Below, piece by piece: positions 33,751 to 42,904 of a stretch of 64,000 nucleotides of DNA. A program made the translations under genes and the position numbers. Source of the DNA: DCFW01 sp963790715 (GTDB taxonomy: Bacteria; Bacteroidota; Bacteroidia; Bacteroidales; Bacteroidaceae); NCBI GenBank assembly GCA_963790715.1, contig CAWBPN010000002.1, positions 62,001 to 126,000 of the forward strand, read 5' to 3'. Below the pieces are notes generated by a model, which saw nothing but the letters and a program-made list of their open reading frames with translations, was not told where the DNA came from and made no database searches. The first letter of the stretch is position 1. The number at the start of each line of letters is the position of its first letter.

Positions 33751-35616
33751 ATGGATATGCGTAATAAATTAAAAGTTGTTTGTTTTTGGGCATTTATATT
33801 TTTAAATATATGCCCTGACGTGAAAGGTGATGATATTCCAAGTCTGTCACCAACTGTACCAACTTCTCCACAAGCGGAAGCCTTTAAGCGTTATGGAGAA
33901 TATTCCATTAATTATTCAACCGGTATACCGGATATTTCAATACCATTGTTTGAGATCGACCATCACGGGTATAAATTGCCGGTCAGTTTAAGATATTATC
34001 CACAACCTATAAAACCGGGTTATAATTATGATGTGTTCGGTCGTGGATGGAGTTTGTCCATAAGCAGTTGCATATCAAGAACAATAGAGTACGTTCCGGA
34101 TGAATGGCGCAACTTCAAACTTGAAGATTCAAAATTTGGAGAGTATTATTATATATACGGTAAAGAAGGAATTTTCAACCTGAATTTAGGTCATGATAAG
34201 TTTAATGCCATATTGCCGGATGGATCATCATTCGATTTCGTAATAACAAATGATGACAACGAGGGTATAAAATATATCGTTTCAGACGGACGAAATGTCA
34301 AAATTTCTTGTGGTTATAGCGCAGACAATATTTATATGTTTACCGTAATCGATGAAAAAGGAATAAAATATACTTTTTCCGGAGCTGATACACCATCTGT
34401 CAATGTGGAAAAATTCAGACAAAGTTATGTAACATGGCAATTGACAAGAATAGATTTGCCCTATTCTTCAGAACCGATCACCTTTAATTATAGTAATTCA
34501 ATTGATAGCCAATATGCAGAATGTATGTCGGAACCGCTTCTTAGAATATGGCATTCGCAAACAGCTGATCCTGAGGGCCATATTTATCATACGGCAAGGG
34601 GGGAAGAAATACCAAATTATCAAAAATATTATTATAAAATGGAACTTCTGTCTTCTATAAATTATGGGCCAACTAATATAGATATAGACTATGAAAGCGG
34701 TTCTAATAATGCCTATGAATATGCTTCAAACATTTCTATACATGATAACGGAACAATAAAAGCAATTTCGTTATATCATTCTATTGCGGATCTAGTATTT
34801 GCCTATGGCACAGCTGATAAAATTTCTACATTAGACAGCATTAAAATTACCGGAAATGATAATGCAACCCCTTTGATATACAAACTTTTTTATACACATA
34901 ATGGGAATTTTACCTTTGGAGGTACTGACCATTGGGGAAATGCAAATGATTATAATAGCGAATATGATTTGGCAAATTTTAATATGTTTTTCGAATTTGA
35001 TCCTCAAAAATATCAATCATTCAATTACGTCCCTGTGACGATAATTAATAAAACAAGCCAAGACTCATGTCCTTATTATAAAATAAAATTATCTCGATTA
35101 TTTACTGATAATCGAAAAGCATCTGATGCCGAAGAACATGGAGTATTATCAGAAATACACTATCCAACAGGAGGCTATACAAAATTTTATTTTGAGGATC
35201 ATGACTTTCTTACATCTACAGATGGTGACGGTAATTATATACTGAATAAAAAGCTAAAAAGGCTATATAGTGGTGGAGGGTTTAGAATATCAAAAATTGT
35301 TAACTATACGGATGATAATAAAATTTCGGAAGTTAAATCATTCAAATACGGCCACAATGAAAACGGATACGGAGAAGCAGTTGTAGATCCTAATATTTTA
35401 ACATATATGAATTTTGATTCTTCTAATCCAAGTGGAGATGCCCCTATATCACCTGTTACCGACCCATATCAAATTCCTTATTATTTGCCTTACATGGTAT
35501 TGGGGTTGGATAATAACGGCAAACATCACCCTTTCGACAATCCATTTCAGAAACTATATGCTTATAACTATTCTTGGGAGTGGGAATGTACATTCTGTGC
35601 TACAAACTTCAGGTAA
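33751..35616 (+). CDS. RHS-locus upstream partner, N-terminal part of a broken gene
   Basis: 621 residues. A signal peptide (about 1-26) precedes the N-terminal part typical of secreted Bacteroidota RHS partner proteins (PTSPQAEAFKRYGEYSINYS then GIPDISIPLFEI, and YDVFGRGWSLSISSCISRTI). It ends in an aberrant tail SWEWECTFCATNFR. In the +1 frame the same DNA reads ILGSGNVHSVLQTSGNF, and after a second shift at about 35620 the original frame resumes as LDGRPAVLYPEVAVYYE, which leads into the next ORF in the same frame. So 33751-36864 was one ~1040-codon gene now carrying two compensating frame changes. Sequencing error is possible. Function: surface or secreted scaffold of the downstream RHS protein, by position. 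Confidence 0.7.
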   Translation: MDMRNKLKVVCFWAFIFLNICPDVKGDDIPSLSPTVPTSPQAEAFKRYGEYSINYSTGIPDISIPLFEIDHHGYKLPVSLRYYPQPIKPGYNYDVFGRGWSLSISSCISRTIEYVPDEWRNFKLEDSKFGEYYYIYGKEGIFNLNLGHDKFNAILPDGSSFDFVITNDDNEGIKYIVSDGRNVKISCGYSADNIYMFTVIDEKGIKYTFSGADTPSVNVEKFRQSYVTWQLTRIDLPYSSEPITFNYSNSIDSQYAECMSEPLLRIWHSQTADPEGHIYHTARGEEIPNYQKYYYKMELLSSINYGPTNIDIDYESGSNNAYEYASNISIHDNGTIKAISLYHSIADLVFAYGTADKISTLDSIKITGNDNATPLIYKLFYTHNGNFTFGGTDHWGNANDYNSEYDLANFNMFFEFDPQKYQSFNYVPVTIINKTSQDSCPYYKIKLSRLFTDNRKASDAEEHGVLSEIHYPTGGYTKFYFEDHDFLTSTDGDGNYILNKKLKRLYSGGGFRISKIVNYTDDNKISEVKSFKYGHNENGYGEAVVDPNILTYMNFDSSNPSGDAPISPVTDPYQIPYYLPYMVLGLDNNGKHHPFDNPFQKLYAYNYSWEWECTFCATNFR

Positions 35617-35640
35617 CTTTTAGATGGTCGACCGGCCGTT

Positions 35641-36864
35641 TTGTATCCTGAAGTGGCCGTTTATTATGAGAATAAGAATCCTAATAATCAAATTACATCC
35701 GGAAAAACTGTTTATAAATATGATTTATACGATGAGACGGAAGGAGAAAAAGGAGGTACAGATACAGTCTTTTTTGAAGCTCCGAAATATTACGGCAATA
35801 TTTTGTCGTATGAATCACGAAAATACAGGTATAATATATTGAAAGAAAAAGATGATTACAGGTATGACTCTATCCAACAAAAATACGTGTTGACAATGAC
35901 TGAAAACAAGGGATGGAACTTAGAATCTCATTTTGTCGGAGATTATCTATATACTAATCCATATCCATCAGATTCATCAGATCCTTATCCTAAAAACTGT
36001 TCAATAGGTGATCTTTTTAGAGGAAAGTCTCGTTATCTTGGAGTAGCATTATTGGCTGGTGATGAAGTGTATGATTATATCAGAGACATATATAGTTATC
36101 CTCGTACTATTTCAACATTATATACCTACAGTAATGATAGGCATCAATTAATAGAGAAACAGATAATCAGTCAACCGGAAATAGAAGAATCATATACTTA
36201 TCCGGACACTACTGTGTCTAAATCTAATATTATTGAAAAGATGGTTGACGCAAACATTATATCACCTGTTCTGACAAAAACGGTAAAAGGAGATAATTCA
36301 GTTGTCAAGTCAGGAGAAAAGACGGATTACAATACATTCATATCCGGCAGCAATACTTTTATTATGCCTTCAAACTTATATGAATTGAATGCCGATTCGT
36401 TGACGTCGGCTTACAGACTGACAGATCAGGTGCTTGGCTATACTCCTCAAGGCAATGCGTCTGAGGTAGTTTCTAAAGACAGTGTTCACACTGTTTATCT
36501 TTGGAGCTATGACGACCGCTATATTATAGCTATGATTAAGAATGCTACGCTTAGTCAGGCGAGTTCAGCCGTGCAAGATGTTTTCGGCATGGACGTTACG
36601 GCGTTATCGCAATTGAACCAAATAGACGAGAGCAAGTTGAAAAGCTTGAGAAGTGATAGCAACCTGAGTGGGGCGCAAGTAACTACATATACCTATGTAC
36701 CGCTAGTTGGTGTAACATCAATAACCGATACGTCAGGATTAACAACATATTATGATTACGACGGCTTAGGACGGCTAAAGGAGACATACTACTATGAGAA
36801 TAATGTCGAATCGGATGCAAATAAACGCATCATTCAGCAATATTATTACAATTACCGTAATTAA
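35641..36864 (+). CDS. RHS-locus upstream partner, C-terminal part of a broken gene
   Basis: 407 residues in the same frame as the preceding ORF and separated from it by a TAA and eight codons. The ATG at 35641 arises inside the LYPEVAVYYE segment and has no ribosome-binding site, so this part is probably not translated on its own. It contains two RHS/YD-type motifs near the end (TYTYVPLVGVTSITDTSGLT, then YYDYDGLGRLKETYYY). It lies 14 bp before the main RHS gene, as usual for paired RHS proteins of Bacteroidota. Confidence 0.65.
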   Translation: MYPEVAVYYENKNPNNQITSGKTVYKYDLYDETEGEKGGTDTVFFEAPKYYGNILSYESRKYRYNILKEKDDYRYDSIQQKYVLTMTENKGWNLESHFVGDYLYTNPYPSDSSDPYPKNCSIGDLFRGKSRYLGVALLAGDEVYDYIRDIYSYPRTISTLYTYSNDRHQLIEKQIISQPEIEESYTYPDTTVSKSNIIEKMVDANIISPVLTKTVKGDNSVVKSGEKTDYNTFISGSNTFIMPSNLYELNADSLTSAYRLTDQVLGYTPQGNASEVVSKDSVHTVYLWSYDDRYIIAMIKNATLSQASSAVQDVFGMDVTALSQLNQIDESKLKSLRSDSNLSGAQVTTYTYVPLVGVTSITDTSGLTTYYDYDGLGRLKETYYYENNVESDANKRIIQQYYYNYRN

Positions 36865-36878
36865 AAATATAAAGCACT

Positions 36879-39800
36879 ATGAAAACTAACAAATATAGAT
36901 ATATAATCGGTTTTATGTTATGTATAACAGTGTGTACAGCTGTTAATTCTCAATCAACCGATCAAAACTACGAGCTGACAAAAACATTTCTTGATTCATT
37001 GGCACAACGTAGTACTGACAAGATAGATTATTATAACGGGTTAGGCTATCCGGCAGAGACTGTTCAAAAGAATGTAACACCTAACGGTAACGATTTGGTT
37101 GAGAAAATAGGATATGACAATTTTGGCAGGGAAAATACTAAGTGGTTGCCTGTTACCAATTCGGGCAACGGAGCATATATTGATAATGTTACTTCACTGT
37201 CAGCCCAACAATACGGAGATAATTATGCGTATACCGAAACAACGTATGAGAATTCACCTTTGAATCGTGTTATAAATCAACATAATCCCGGAGCCGATTG
37301 GCGTACCGCAAATCGTTCGATAACAACGGCATACGTGATGAGTTTTCTAGATATACTGATGATGGGATATAATATATACGGAGATACGATAGAAAGTGGG
37401 GGTGATTATAATTTAGGAATAAAAGCAAATAAAGTTACTGATGAAAATAATCATGTCATGTATACGTTCAAGGATGATTTGGGACGCCTTGCGTTGACAC
37501 GCAAAGTGTATAACGAAAGTATAAACTACGACACCTATTACGTATATGATGATAAGGGTAATTTACGATATGTCCTACCGCCGATGGCAGCTCAATCCAT
37601 GACAGGCAGCGGAATAAAATGGACGATAAACGATGATGTTGTAAAGAGGTACGCGTACTTTTATAAATACGATGGATTTCATAGATGCATCATAAAGAAG
37701 TACCCCGGAGCCGATCCGATATACCAAGTGTATGACAAGGCGGACCGTTTGGCGATGACGCAAGACGGTAATCAACGTAACTCTTCGATATGGACCGTAT
37801 ATAAGTACGACATTTTCGGTAGGACTGTAGTGACGGAGGATATGACGGTAACTGTATCTTTCGACGCGTTAAGGACATATTTCAAAAACAACCTCGCATG
37901 TGTGAGCAATACATATCCGAATGGAAGTAACGTGAAACCGTTGACAAAGAAATACTATGACGATTACAGTTATTTGGACACATATCCGGCAACAGCGAAG
38001 CAAAAGTTACAGTATACAACCCAAAGCGGTTACGGTACGAGGTACGGTTATGCGAAAGGCAAACTAACCGGAGCATGCACATATTCGCTTTCGGACGGAC
38101 GTTACTCGTTAATTAGTTATTACTATGATGATCGCGGGCGCACGATACAGACACATGAGACGAACTATATTGGTGGATCCGAAGATGAATATTACCGCCT
38201 CTCGTTCACTGGCAAAACATTAAAGAAAATGCACGTGCATACTGATAGTATAAGCGCAGGTAACAATATACAAGAGGTATACATATATACTTATGATAAC
38301 GCCGATCGGTTGTTGACGACCACCCATCAGCTGAATAATAATACGCCGGTGGTGCTTGAGAGCAACGCTTATGATGAACTTTGCAGGTTGAAAACCCAAA
38401 CTGTGAACGGAGGAAATTCTCATGTTACCTATACGTATAACATAAGGAATTGGATAAAAGGCATCCAGTCGACGATGTTCAACGAGACGTTGACGTATGA
38501 AGACATAGCATCGGATAATTATGCCAAGGAATATGGTGGTAATATCACATCAATGATATGGCAGGCGAACGGAGACTTGCAACGAGGATACGTTTTCGGT
38601 TATGATTCAATAAGTCGATTGACGAACGCCGATTACCAATCAACGCGTTGCAGCGAAGCCAATCAAGATCATAAGGTTTCATATGCTTATGATATGATGG
38701 GTAATGTTTCTAAGATTATGAGGAATGGTACAAGTGAGTCAACAGCCAACGATTGGCAAAAGATGGACTACGTTACATTGACATACAACGGCAATCAGTT
38801 GATACATGCAACTGATACGGTAAACGGGCCAAACTATCCGGCATCACTGAGCAATGTACCCCATTTCCATGATAAGACCATTACAGGCAATGAATATAAG
38901 TATGATAATAATGGAAATATGACGGAAGATTTAAACAAAGGAATAACCAACATAACGTATAATTTATTAGATTTGCCATACCTTATATCGATAAATGGTA
39001 ATACAATAGAATATGATTATGATGCTATGGGAACGAAGTTAAGAGAAAAAGACATAATAGGAAGTGGAACCACACGAACGGATTATTGCGGGAATGTGAT
39101 ATACGAAAACGGAACGCCTACACGATTGTTGACGGATAACGGTTACATAACTTTATCAGATAACAAGTATCATTTCTACTACAAGGATCACGAAGGCAAT
39201 AACCGGGTGGTAGTAAACCAATCGAATACTGTTGAGCAGGTAAACAACTACTATCCATTTGGATTGTCATATAATAATGACGCAAGCACAAGTGCCAACA
39301 AGTATAAGTATAACGGCAAGGAGCTTCAAACGCAACACGGACTTGATTGGTACGATTACGGAGCAAGGTTTTATGACCCTGAGCTATGCCAATGGCATGC
39401 AATTGATCCTTCATGTGAGAAATACTACGACATTAGCCCTTATGCTTACTGTGGAGATGAACCTATAAGGAGAATTGATAAAGATGGTAGAGTAATAGAT
39501 GTAAGTGGTTTAACTGAAAAAGATAAAAAGGAATATGAAGATGAAACTTCTATGATTAAACAATTTAGTGAATTGTTTAATGTGATGTATTCAGCCTTAG
39601 AAAGGACTAAAAATGTAATTGAAATTAGGTTTGGAAAAACAATTGAAAGACCAAATGATAAATCACATAATATGGTTGAAGGAGAATTTACTGCAAATGG
39701 AAAGAATGGAACTGTAACTTTTCTTTCAGGAAACCAGCTCACATCACCTGTCCTAATAGAGGAACTATTCCATGCATATCAGCATGAAAATATATCTAAC

Positions 39801-40103
39801 TATAGTAAAGGGAGTTTCAATTTTGAATTTGAGGCTAAAACTGCAACTACAGCAATTGGAAGTGAATATGGTGGTGGACACATAGAATATGGAGGCATGA
39901 AAACATATCAAAAGATGATAGATTTTACTGATTTTAATAATAAAGAATCAGCATCAAATCTTTTAAATGGATATAAAGACGCTGCAAATAGTTATGCTAA
40001 ATATAATAATATAAATAAAATAGGTGGTGAGCACTATTCTGAACGAACAGACATATATCCGTATAGTTTAATTAAAATGATAGAAGATGCATATGGTAAA
40101 TAA
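36879..40103 (+). CDS. DUF6443/RHS-repeat polymorphic toxin with metallopeptidase-like tip
   Basis: 1074 residues. Signal peptide (about 1-25, ending VNSQ), DUF6443-type N-terminus (about 40-180: YNGLGYPAETVQKNVTPNG), then many YD repeats (YDNFGRENTKW, VYDKADRLAMTQDG, YDELCRLKTQTVNGG). The RHS-associated core is NYYPFGLSYNN ... KYKYNGKELQTQHGLDWYDY and GARFYDPELCQWHAIDP (about 790-850), ending in RIDKDGR. After this boundary (about residue 868) composition becomes AT-richer and the sequence is unrelated: the variable toxin tip, about 205 residues, with LIEELFHAYQ (Glu961-Gln968) and FEFEAKTATTAI, which resembles zincin-like metallopeptidase toxins except that the first His of HExxH is Glu. 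RHS shells enclose and deliver such tips to rival cells. The next gene overlaps its end by 17 bp. Confidence 0.82.
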   Translation: MKTNKYRYIIGFMLCITVCTAVNSQSTDQNYELTKTFLDSLAQRSTDKIDYYNGLGYPAETVQKNVTPNGNDLVEKIGYDNFGRENTKWLPVTNSGNGAYIDNVTSLSAQQYGDNYAYTETTYENSPLNRVINQHNPGADWRTANRSITTAYVMSFLDILMMGYNIYGDTIESGGDYNLGIKANKVTDENNHVMYTFKDDLGRLALTRKVYNESINYDTYYVYDDKGNLRYVLPPMAAQSMTGSGIKWTINDDVVKRYAYFYKYDGFHRCIIKKYPGADPIYQVYDKADRLAMTQDGNQRNSSIWTVYKYDIFGRTVVTEDMTVTVSFDALRTYFKNNLACVSNTYPNGSNVKPLTKKYYDDYSYLDTYPATAKQKLQYTTQSGYGTRYGYAKGKLTGACTYSLSDGRYSLISYYYDDRGRTIQTHETNYIGGSEDEYYRLSFTGKTLKKMHVHTDSISAGNNIQEVYIYTYDNADRLLTTTHQLNNNTPVVLESNAYDELCRLKTQTVNGGNSHVTYTYNIRNWIKGIQSTMFNETLTYEDIASDNYAKEYGGNITSMIWQANGDLQRGYVFGYDSISRLTNADYQSTRCSEANQDHKVSYAYDMMGNVSKIMRNGTSESTANDWQKMDYVTLTYNGNQLIHATDTVNGPNYPASLSNVPHFHDKTITGNEYKYDNNGNMTEDLNKGITNITYNLLDLPYLISINGNTIEYDYDAMGTKLREKDIIGSGTTRTDYCGNVIYENGTPTRLLTDNGYITLSDNKYHFYYKDHEGNNRVVVNQSNTVEQVNNYYPFGLSYNNDASTSANKYKYNGKELQTQHGLDWYDYGARFYDPELCQWHAIDPSCEKYYDISPYAYCGDEPIRRIDKDGRVIDVSGLTEKDKKEYEDETSMIKQFSELFNVMYSALERTKNVIEIRFGKTIERPNDKSHNMVEGEFTANGKNGTVTFLSGNQLTSPVLIEELFHAYQHENISNYSKGSFNFEFEAKTATTAIGSEYGGGHIEYGGMKTYQKMIDFTDFNNKESASNLLNGYKDAANSYAKYNNINKIGGEHYSERTDIYPYSLIKMIEDAYGK

Positions 40104-40641
40104 AAAATTTATAATATTATTGTTGCTCGTTTCTTCAGCAACAATAAACGCTCAAAACATTGGATTGGGCAGTGCTTGTTGGTTTTATAACCAAGCTTTG
40201 TTAGCAAATTCTTTGATTGAAATGGATGGAGAAAAAAGTGTATGTGAAATGTTGGATAATAATGTAAGAGTTACTTTATATTGTAAAATAGATTCTTTTG
40301 GACACGTATGTAAAATTGAAAGAATGCGATATTTTCACTTATCAAAGTCCAATAATAAAGATACTATTTCTAAAACCTGCCTTGAGTCATATTTTAAAAA
40401 AAATGGAATTAGGTTCTTTATATGTTATGCGCATGATGATGGATATAGTAAAGAAAAAAGCATAGAACTATGCAAAGAAGATTTTCGAAGTGGTGGTGAA
40501 TATGGGTTGCTATTAATTAATTTCCCGGGTGAATTAATGATTAGATATGATACGGAACGGGAAAAATTGGCAAAGCAAAACATAACATTGTCCAAATATG
40601 ATTATTTAATAAGGCAAATAAAGTATTATCTTAAAGAATGA
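40087..40641 (+). CDS. Candidate immunity protein for the RHS tip
   Basis: 184 residues with a signal peptide (about 1-22, KKFIILLLLVSSATINAQ) and no recognised domain; the mature part has five Cys. It overlaps the 3' end of the RHS gene by 17 bp, the normal place for the immunity gene of a polymorphic toxin. The signal peptide predicts a periplasmic protein, which would fit a toxin that acts or transits there. An ATG six bases downstream (40093) is an alternative start. Identification is by position only. Confidence 0.6.
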   Translation: MHMVNKKFIILLLLVSSATINAQNIGLGSACWFYNQALLANSLIEMDGEKSVCEMLDNNVRVTLYCKIDSFGHVCKIERMRYFHLSKSNNKDTISKTCLESYFKKNGIRFFICYAHDDGYSKEKSIELCKEDFRSGGEYGLLLINFPGELMIRYDTEREKLAKQNITLSKYDYLIRQIKYYLKE

Positions 40642-40652
40642 TCTATTAATTT

Positions 40653-41098
40653 TATGATGCTATGGGAACGAAGTTAAGAGAGAAAGACATAACAGGAAGC
40701 GGAACCACACGAACGGACTATTGCGGAAATGTAATATACGAAAACGGAGCACTTACAAAGTTGTTGACGGATAACGGTTATGTGACTTTATCCGATAACA
40801 AGTATCATTTCTACTTCAAAGATCACGAAGGCAATAACCGGGTAGTAGCCGACCAATCGAATACGGTTGAGCAGGTAAACAACTATTATCCATTCGGACT
40901 TTCATATAGGAATGACGCAAGCACAAGTGCCAATAAGTATAAGTATAACGGCAAAGAATTACAAACGCAACACGGCCTTGATTGGTGCGATTACGGAGCT
41001 AGGTTTTATGACCCTGAGCTATGCCAATGGCACATGGTGGACATTTTATGTGAGAAATATTATAGTACAAGTCCATATACATATTGTATGGATAATCC
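40653..41098 (+). repeat. Second copy of the RHS core-coding segment
   Basis: 446 bp that align without gaps, by eye at roughly 90 percent identity, to 39018-39463 inside the main RHS gene. The homology starts abruptly at TATGATGCTATGGG and fades at the DxxGK boundary where the toxin tip begins, so this is a displaced core-plus-tip cassette. Confidence 0.9.
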
Positions 41099-41201
41099 AA
41101 TGCATTTAGTTGATATCAGTGGTAAAAAATTGTCGATTCAAATGGAAATATTATTTATTCTAATCAGAATGGGTGGGTGTTTTATGCCTCCACAGAATTA
41201 A
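40662..41201 (+). pseudogene. Orphan RHS core fragment, frameshifted before its toxin tip
   Basis: 179 codons. Codons 1-150 repeat the RHS core of the main gene (MGTKLREKDITGSGTTRTDY to YCMDNPMHLVDISGKK). The ATG is an internal Met of the core; there is no signal peptide or promoter, so it is not expected to be made unless recombined into the main gene. After ISGKKLS the frame is lost: the correct continuation SNGNIIYSNQNGWVFYASTE is in another frame from about 41138 and runs into the metallopeptidase-like ORF. The frameshift lies between about 41121 and 41138. Confidence 0.8.
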
Positions 41202-41656
41202 TAAATGTTGTTAATAGATTAATAAGCACTAGTACAGGTACTTATTGGTGGAATCAAGCCGTACAATCTCCAATAAATGTTAATATTAATATAAGTCATA
41301 GATTAATTCTTACGGATAATGGATTAATTCAATTAGGTAATACTCACTGCGATCTTATAAAAGATGAAAGTGGACAGTATTCTACTAAGATAGAATTATA
41401 TCAAGAATCAGCAGATGTATATGGATTTTATCATAATTATCAAAGTGAAGATGTAATGGCTGCAGTATTGGGGCATGAATTTGTTCATGCTGTTGACAAA
41501 GAGAATTGGATATTAGGCAAAGACCAAATAGAGGTTAAACCAACTAAAGTCGAATTTGATATATTGAAAAAATTAAATGATTTAAAGGTTTATCCAAATC
41601 TAAAGATAATATGGGAAAGGAATGCTGAACCATACAACTATTCAGTAGTAAAATAA
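41177..41656 (+). CDS. Displaced RHS toxin tip with HEFVH metallopeptidase motif
   Basis: 159 residues as an ORF, but the reading frame is open back to about 41138 and originally continued from the orphan RHS core. It carries a canonical zinc motif, AAVLGHEFVHAVD, with His100, Glu101 and His104; a third ligand could be a downstream Glu or His. The domain is unrelated in sequence to the tip of the main gene. It is best read as the silent toxin of an orphan RHS cassette that could be swapped onto the intact shell by recombination in the duplicated core, although the frameshift would need repair. Confidence 0.72.
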   Translation: MFYASTELINVVNRLISTSTGTYWWNQAVQSPINVNINISHRLILTDNGLIQLGNTHCDLIKDESGQYSTKIELYQESADVYGFYHNYQSEDVMAAVLGHEFVHAVDKENWILGKDQIEVKPTKVEFDILKKLNDLKVYPNLKIIWERNAEPYNYSVVK

Positions 41657-41658
41657 TT

Positions 41659-42264
41659 ATGATTAATGATTCAAATAATAAAGTTATGGCAAAAAGAGTT
41701 ATAATGATTTTATTAATGACGGGCCTTTCTGCCCTTGTTTATGCAGATGGTAGCTTGTCACAATTTATTAATAAATTAAGAAAGGAACATGTGACTACTA
41801 TAATAGTCTATAATGTAGTCCAACCTGAGGCAAGGAGTATCATTTCTGATGATGAACATGATTTACCAATTGAAAATACGTATGTTATATGGTTTAATCA
41901 TGGCAATTGGAATATTCTATCAATCCACCCAATGAGTTATATTCCAATTTGTATTAATGCATCATCATTAAATGCCTATCTACGGAGGAATATAAAAAAA
42001 ATGAGTCATGAAGTTATTAAATCGTCATATATCTATGATAGTGATGATATAATTAGACATGTCGATATCTATTATAATTCCGCTCATTTAAGTTATGAAT
42101 TTAATAGTAATGCTTTATCTTCAGAAAATAATTCTCATCATTATCTTAATAATAGAAGACTTAAAAGAATAAATTTTGTCAGAGTACTAATAAAGGTTAT
42201 AAAATCATCCTCTCTTGACAGTTCATTAAAAAGAGGGTTATTACCTCTTTGGAAATATAACTGA
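41659..42264 (+). CDS. Candidate immunity protein for the displaced tip
   Basis: 201 residues as drawn; the second Met at 41686 (MAKRVIMILLMTGLSALVYA) gives a clean signal peptide and is the likely start, making 192 residues. It has no recognised domain. It lies 2 bp after the displaced metallopeptidase tip, the same relation as between the main RHS gene and its candidate immunity gene. Immunity genes are often kept after their toxin is displaced because they still protect against sister cells. Confidence 0.6.
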   Translation: MINDSNNKVMAKRVIMILLMTGLSALVYADGSLSQFINKLRKEHVTTIIVYNVVQPEARSIISDDEHDLPIENTYVIWFNHGNWNILSIHPMSYIPICINASSLNAYLRRNIKKMSHEVIKSSYIYDSDDIIRHVDIYYNSAHLSYEFNSNALSSENNSHHYLNNRRLKRINFVRVLIKVIKSSSLDSSLKRGLLPLWKYN

Positions 42265-42292
42265 ATTGGTTTTATAATTGACGGAAAGACTT

Positions 42293-42419
42293 TATTTATA
42301 ATGTGGGACTAAGCTAAGAGAAAAGGATGTAAGGAGAGCGGTACCACACGATATGATTATTGCGAAAACGCGATATATGAGAACGGAACGCCTACAATAT
42401 TGTTTATTGCATTATCGTA
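42293..42419 (+). repeat. Third, decayed copy of the RHS core start
   Basis: About 125 bp matching the beginning of the core cassette (compare 39015-39140): GGGAC.AAGCTAAGAGAAAAGGAT, then GGTACCACACGA and GAACGGAACGCCTACA. It has lost its frame through several small indels and breaks off after the position of TLLTDNG. It marks the scar of another cassette upstream of the four-gene cluster. Confidence 0.75.
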
Positions 42420-42445
42420 ACTTTAATGATTTAATATAATTGATT

Positions 42446-42895
42446 ATGGAAAAGAACAATTTATTGAGAAAAAACGGATTGATTATCTTGTTTTTATCGT
42501 TGCTCATTAGTGGTTGTGCTACATCTATTTCGAGCTATGATCAGCATGCATATATGCAGACTACTTCACTAAAGGTTGATGCATTAAATTTAATGGATTC
42601 TGCCAAAGATGAATATAATAGCCATATCATAGCTGTTCAAGAACTACAAACGGATTTACAAAAAGCGTATGAGTATGAAAAGAATCGCCCTAAAAACGAA
42701 ATAACTATTAAGTTGTGGGATAAGTTATTGGATAAGAACGGACATCTTTTAGGCGGATTCATTGAAAGATGGAAGGCCGGAACTAAAATGAGCGATATGT
42801 TCATTTCTAATTGTAAAGAACAAGTAGGAGAAGCCTTTGATACTATATCGGGGCTTGAAAGCCAAAAAATAAAGAGAACTGATTTATCTAAATAA
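42446..42895 (+). CDS. Small lipoprotein of unknown function
   Basis: 149 residues from the ATG at 42446 (a Met two codons upstream at 42440 is possible). The signal peptide ends in the lipobox LLISGCA, so the protein is lipid-anchored. The mature part is predicted mostly alpha-helical with a coiled-coil tendency (SLKVDALNLMDSAKDEYNSH, then QELQTDLQKAYEYEK). Phrases such as KNEITIKLWDKLLDKNGHLLG recall a family of uncharacterised Bacteroidota lipoproteins. It opens a tight cluster of four genes (gaps 9, 12 and -4 bp) after the third RHS scar. Confidence 0.7.
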   Translation: MEKNNLLRKNGLIILFLSLLISGCATSISSYDQHAYMQTTSLKVDALNLMDSAKDEYNSHIIAVQELQTDLQKAYEYEKNRPKNEITIKLWDKLLDKNGHLLGGFIERWKAGTKMSDMFISNCKEQVGEAFDTISGLESQKIKRTDLSK

Positions 42896-42904
42896 TAAAT
42901 AATT

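Noticed and set aside
35614..35616. Stop-codon readthrough of the RHS partner gene at the TAA
   Set aside because: The codons just before the TAA (SWEWECTFCATNFR) are themselves out of frame relative to the sensible protein, so two frame changes explain the site better than readthrough.
42226..42250. Hairpin AGAGGGTTATTACCTCT as a terminator of the 41659 gene
   Set aside because: It lies within the coding sequence and is not followed by a T-run.
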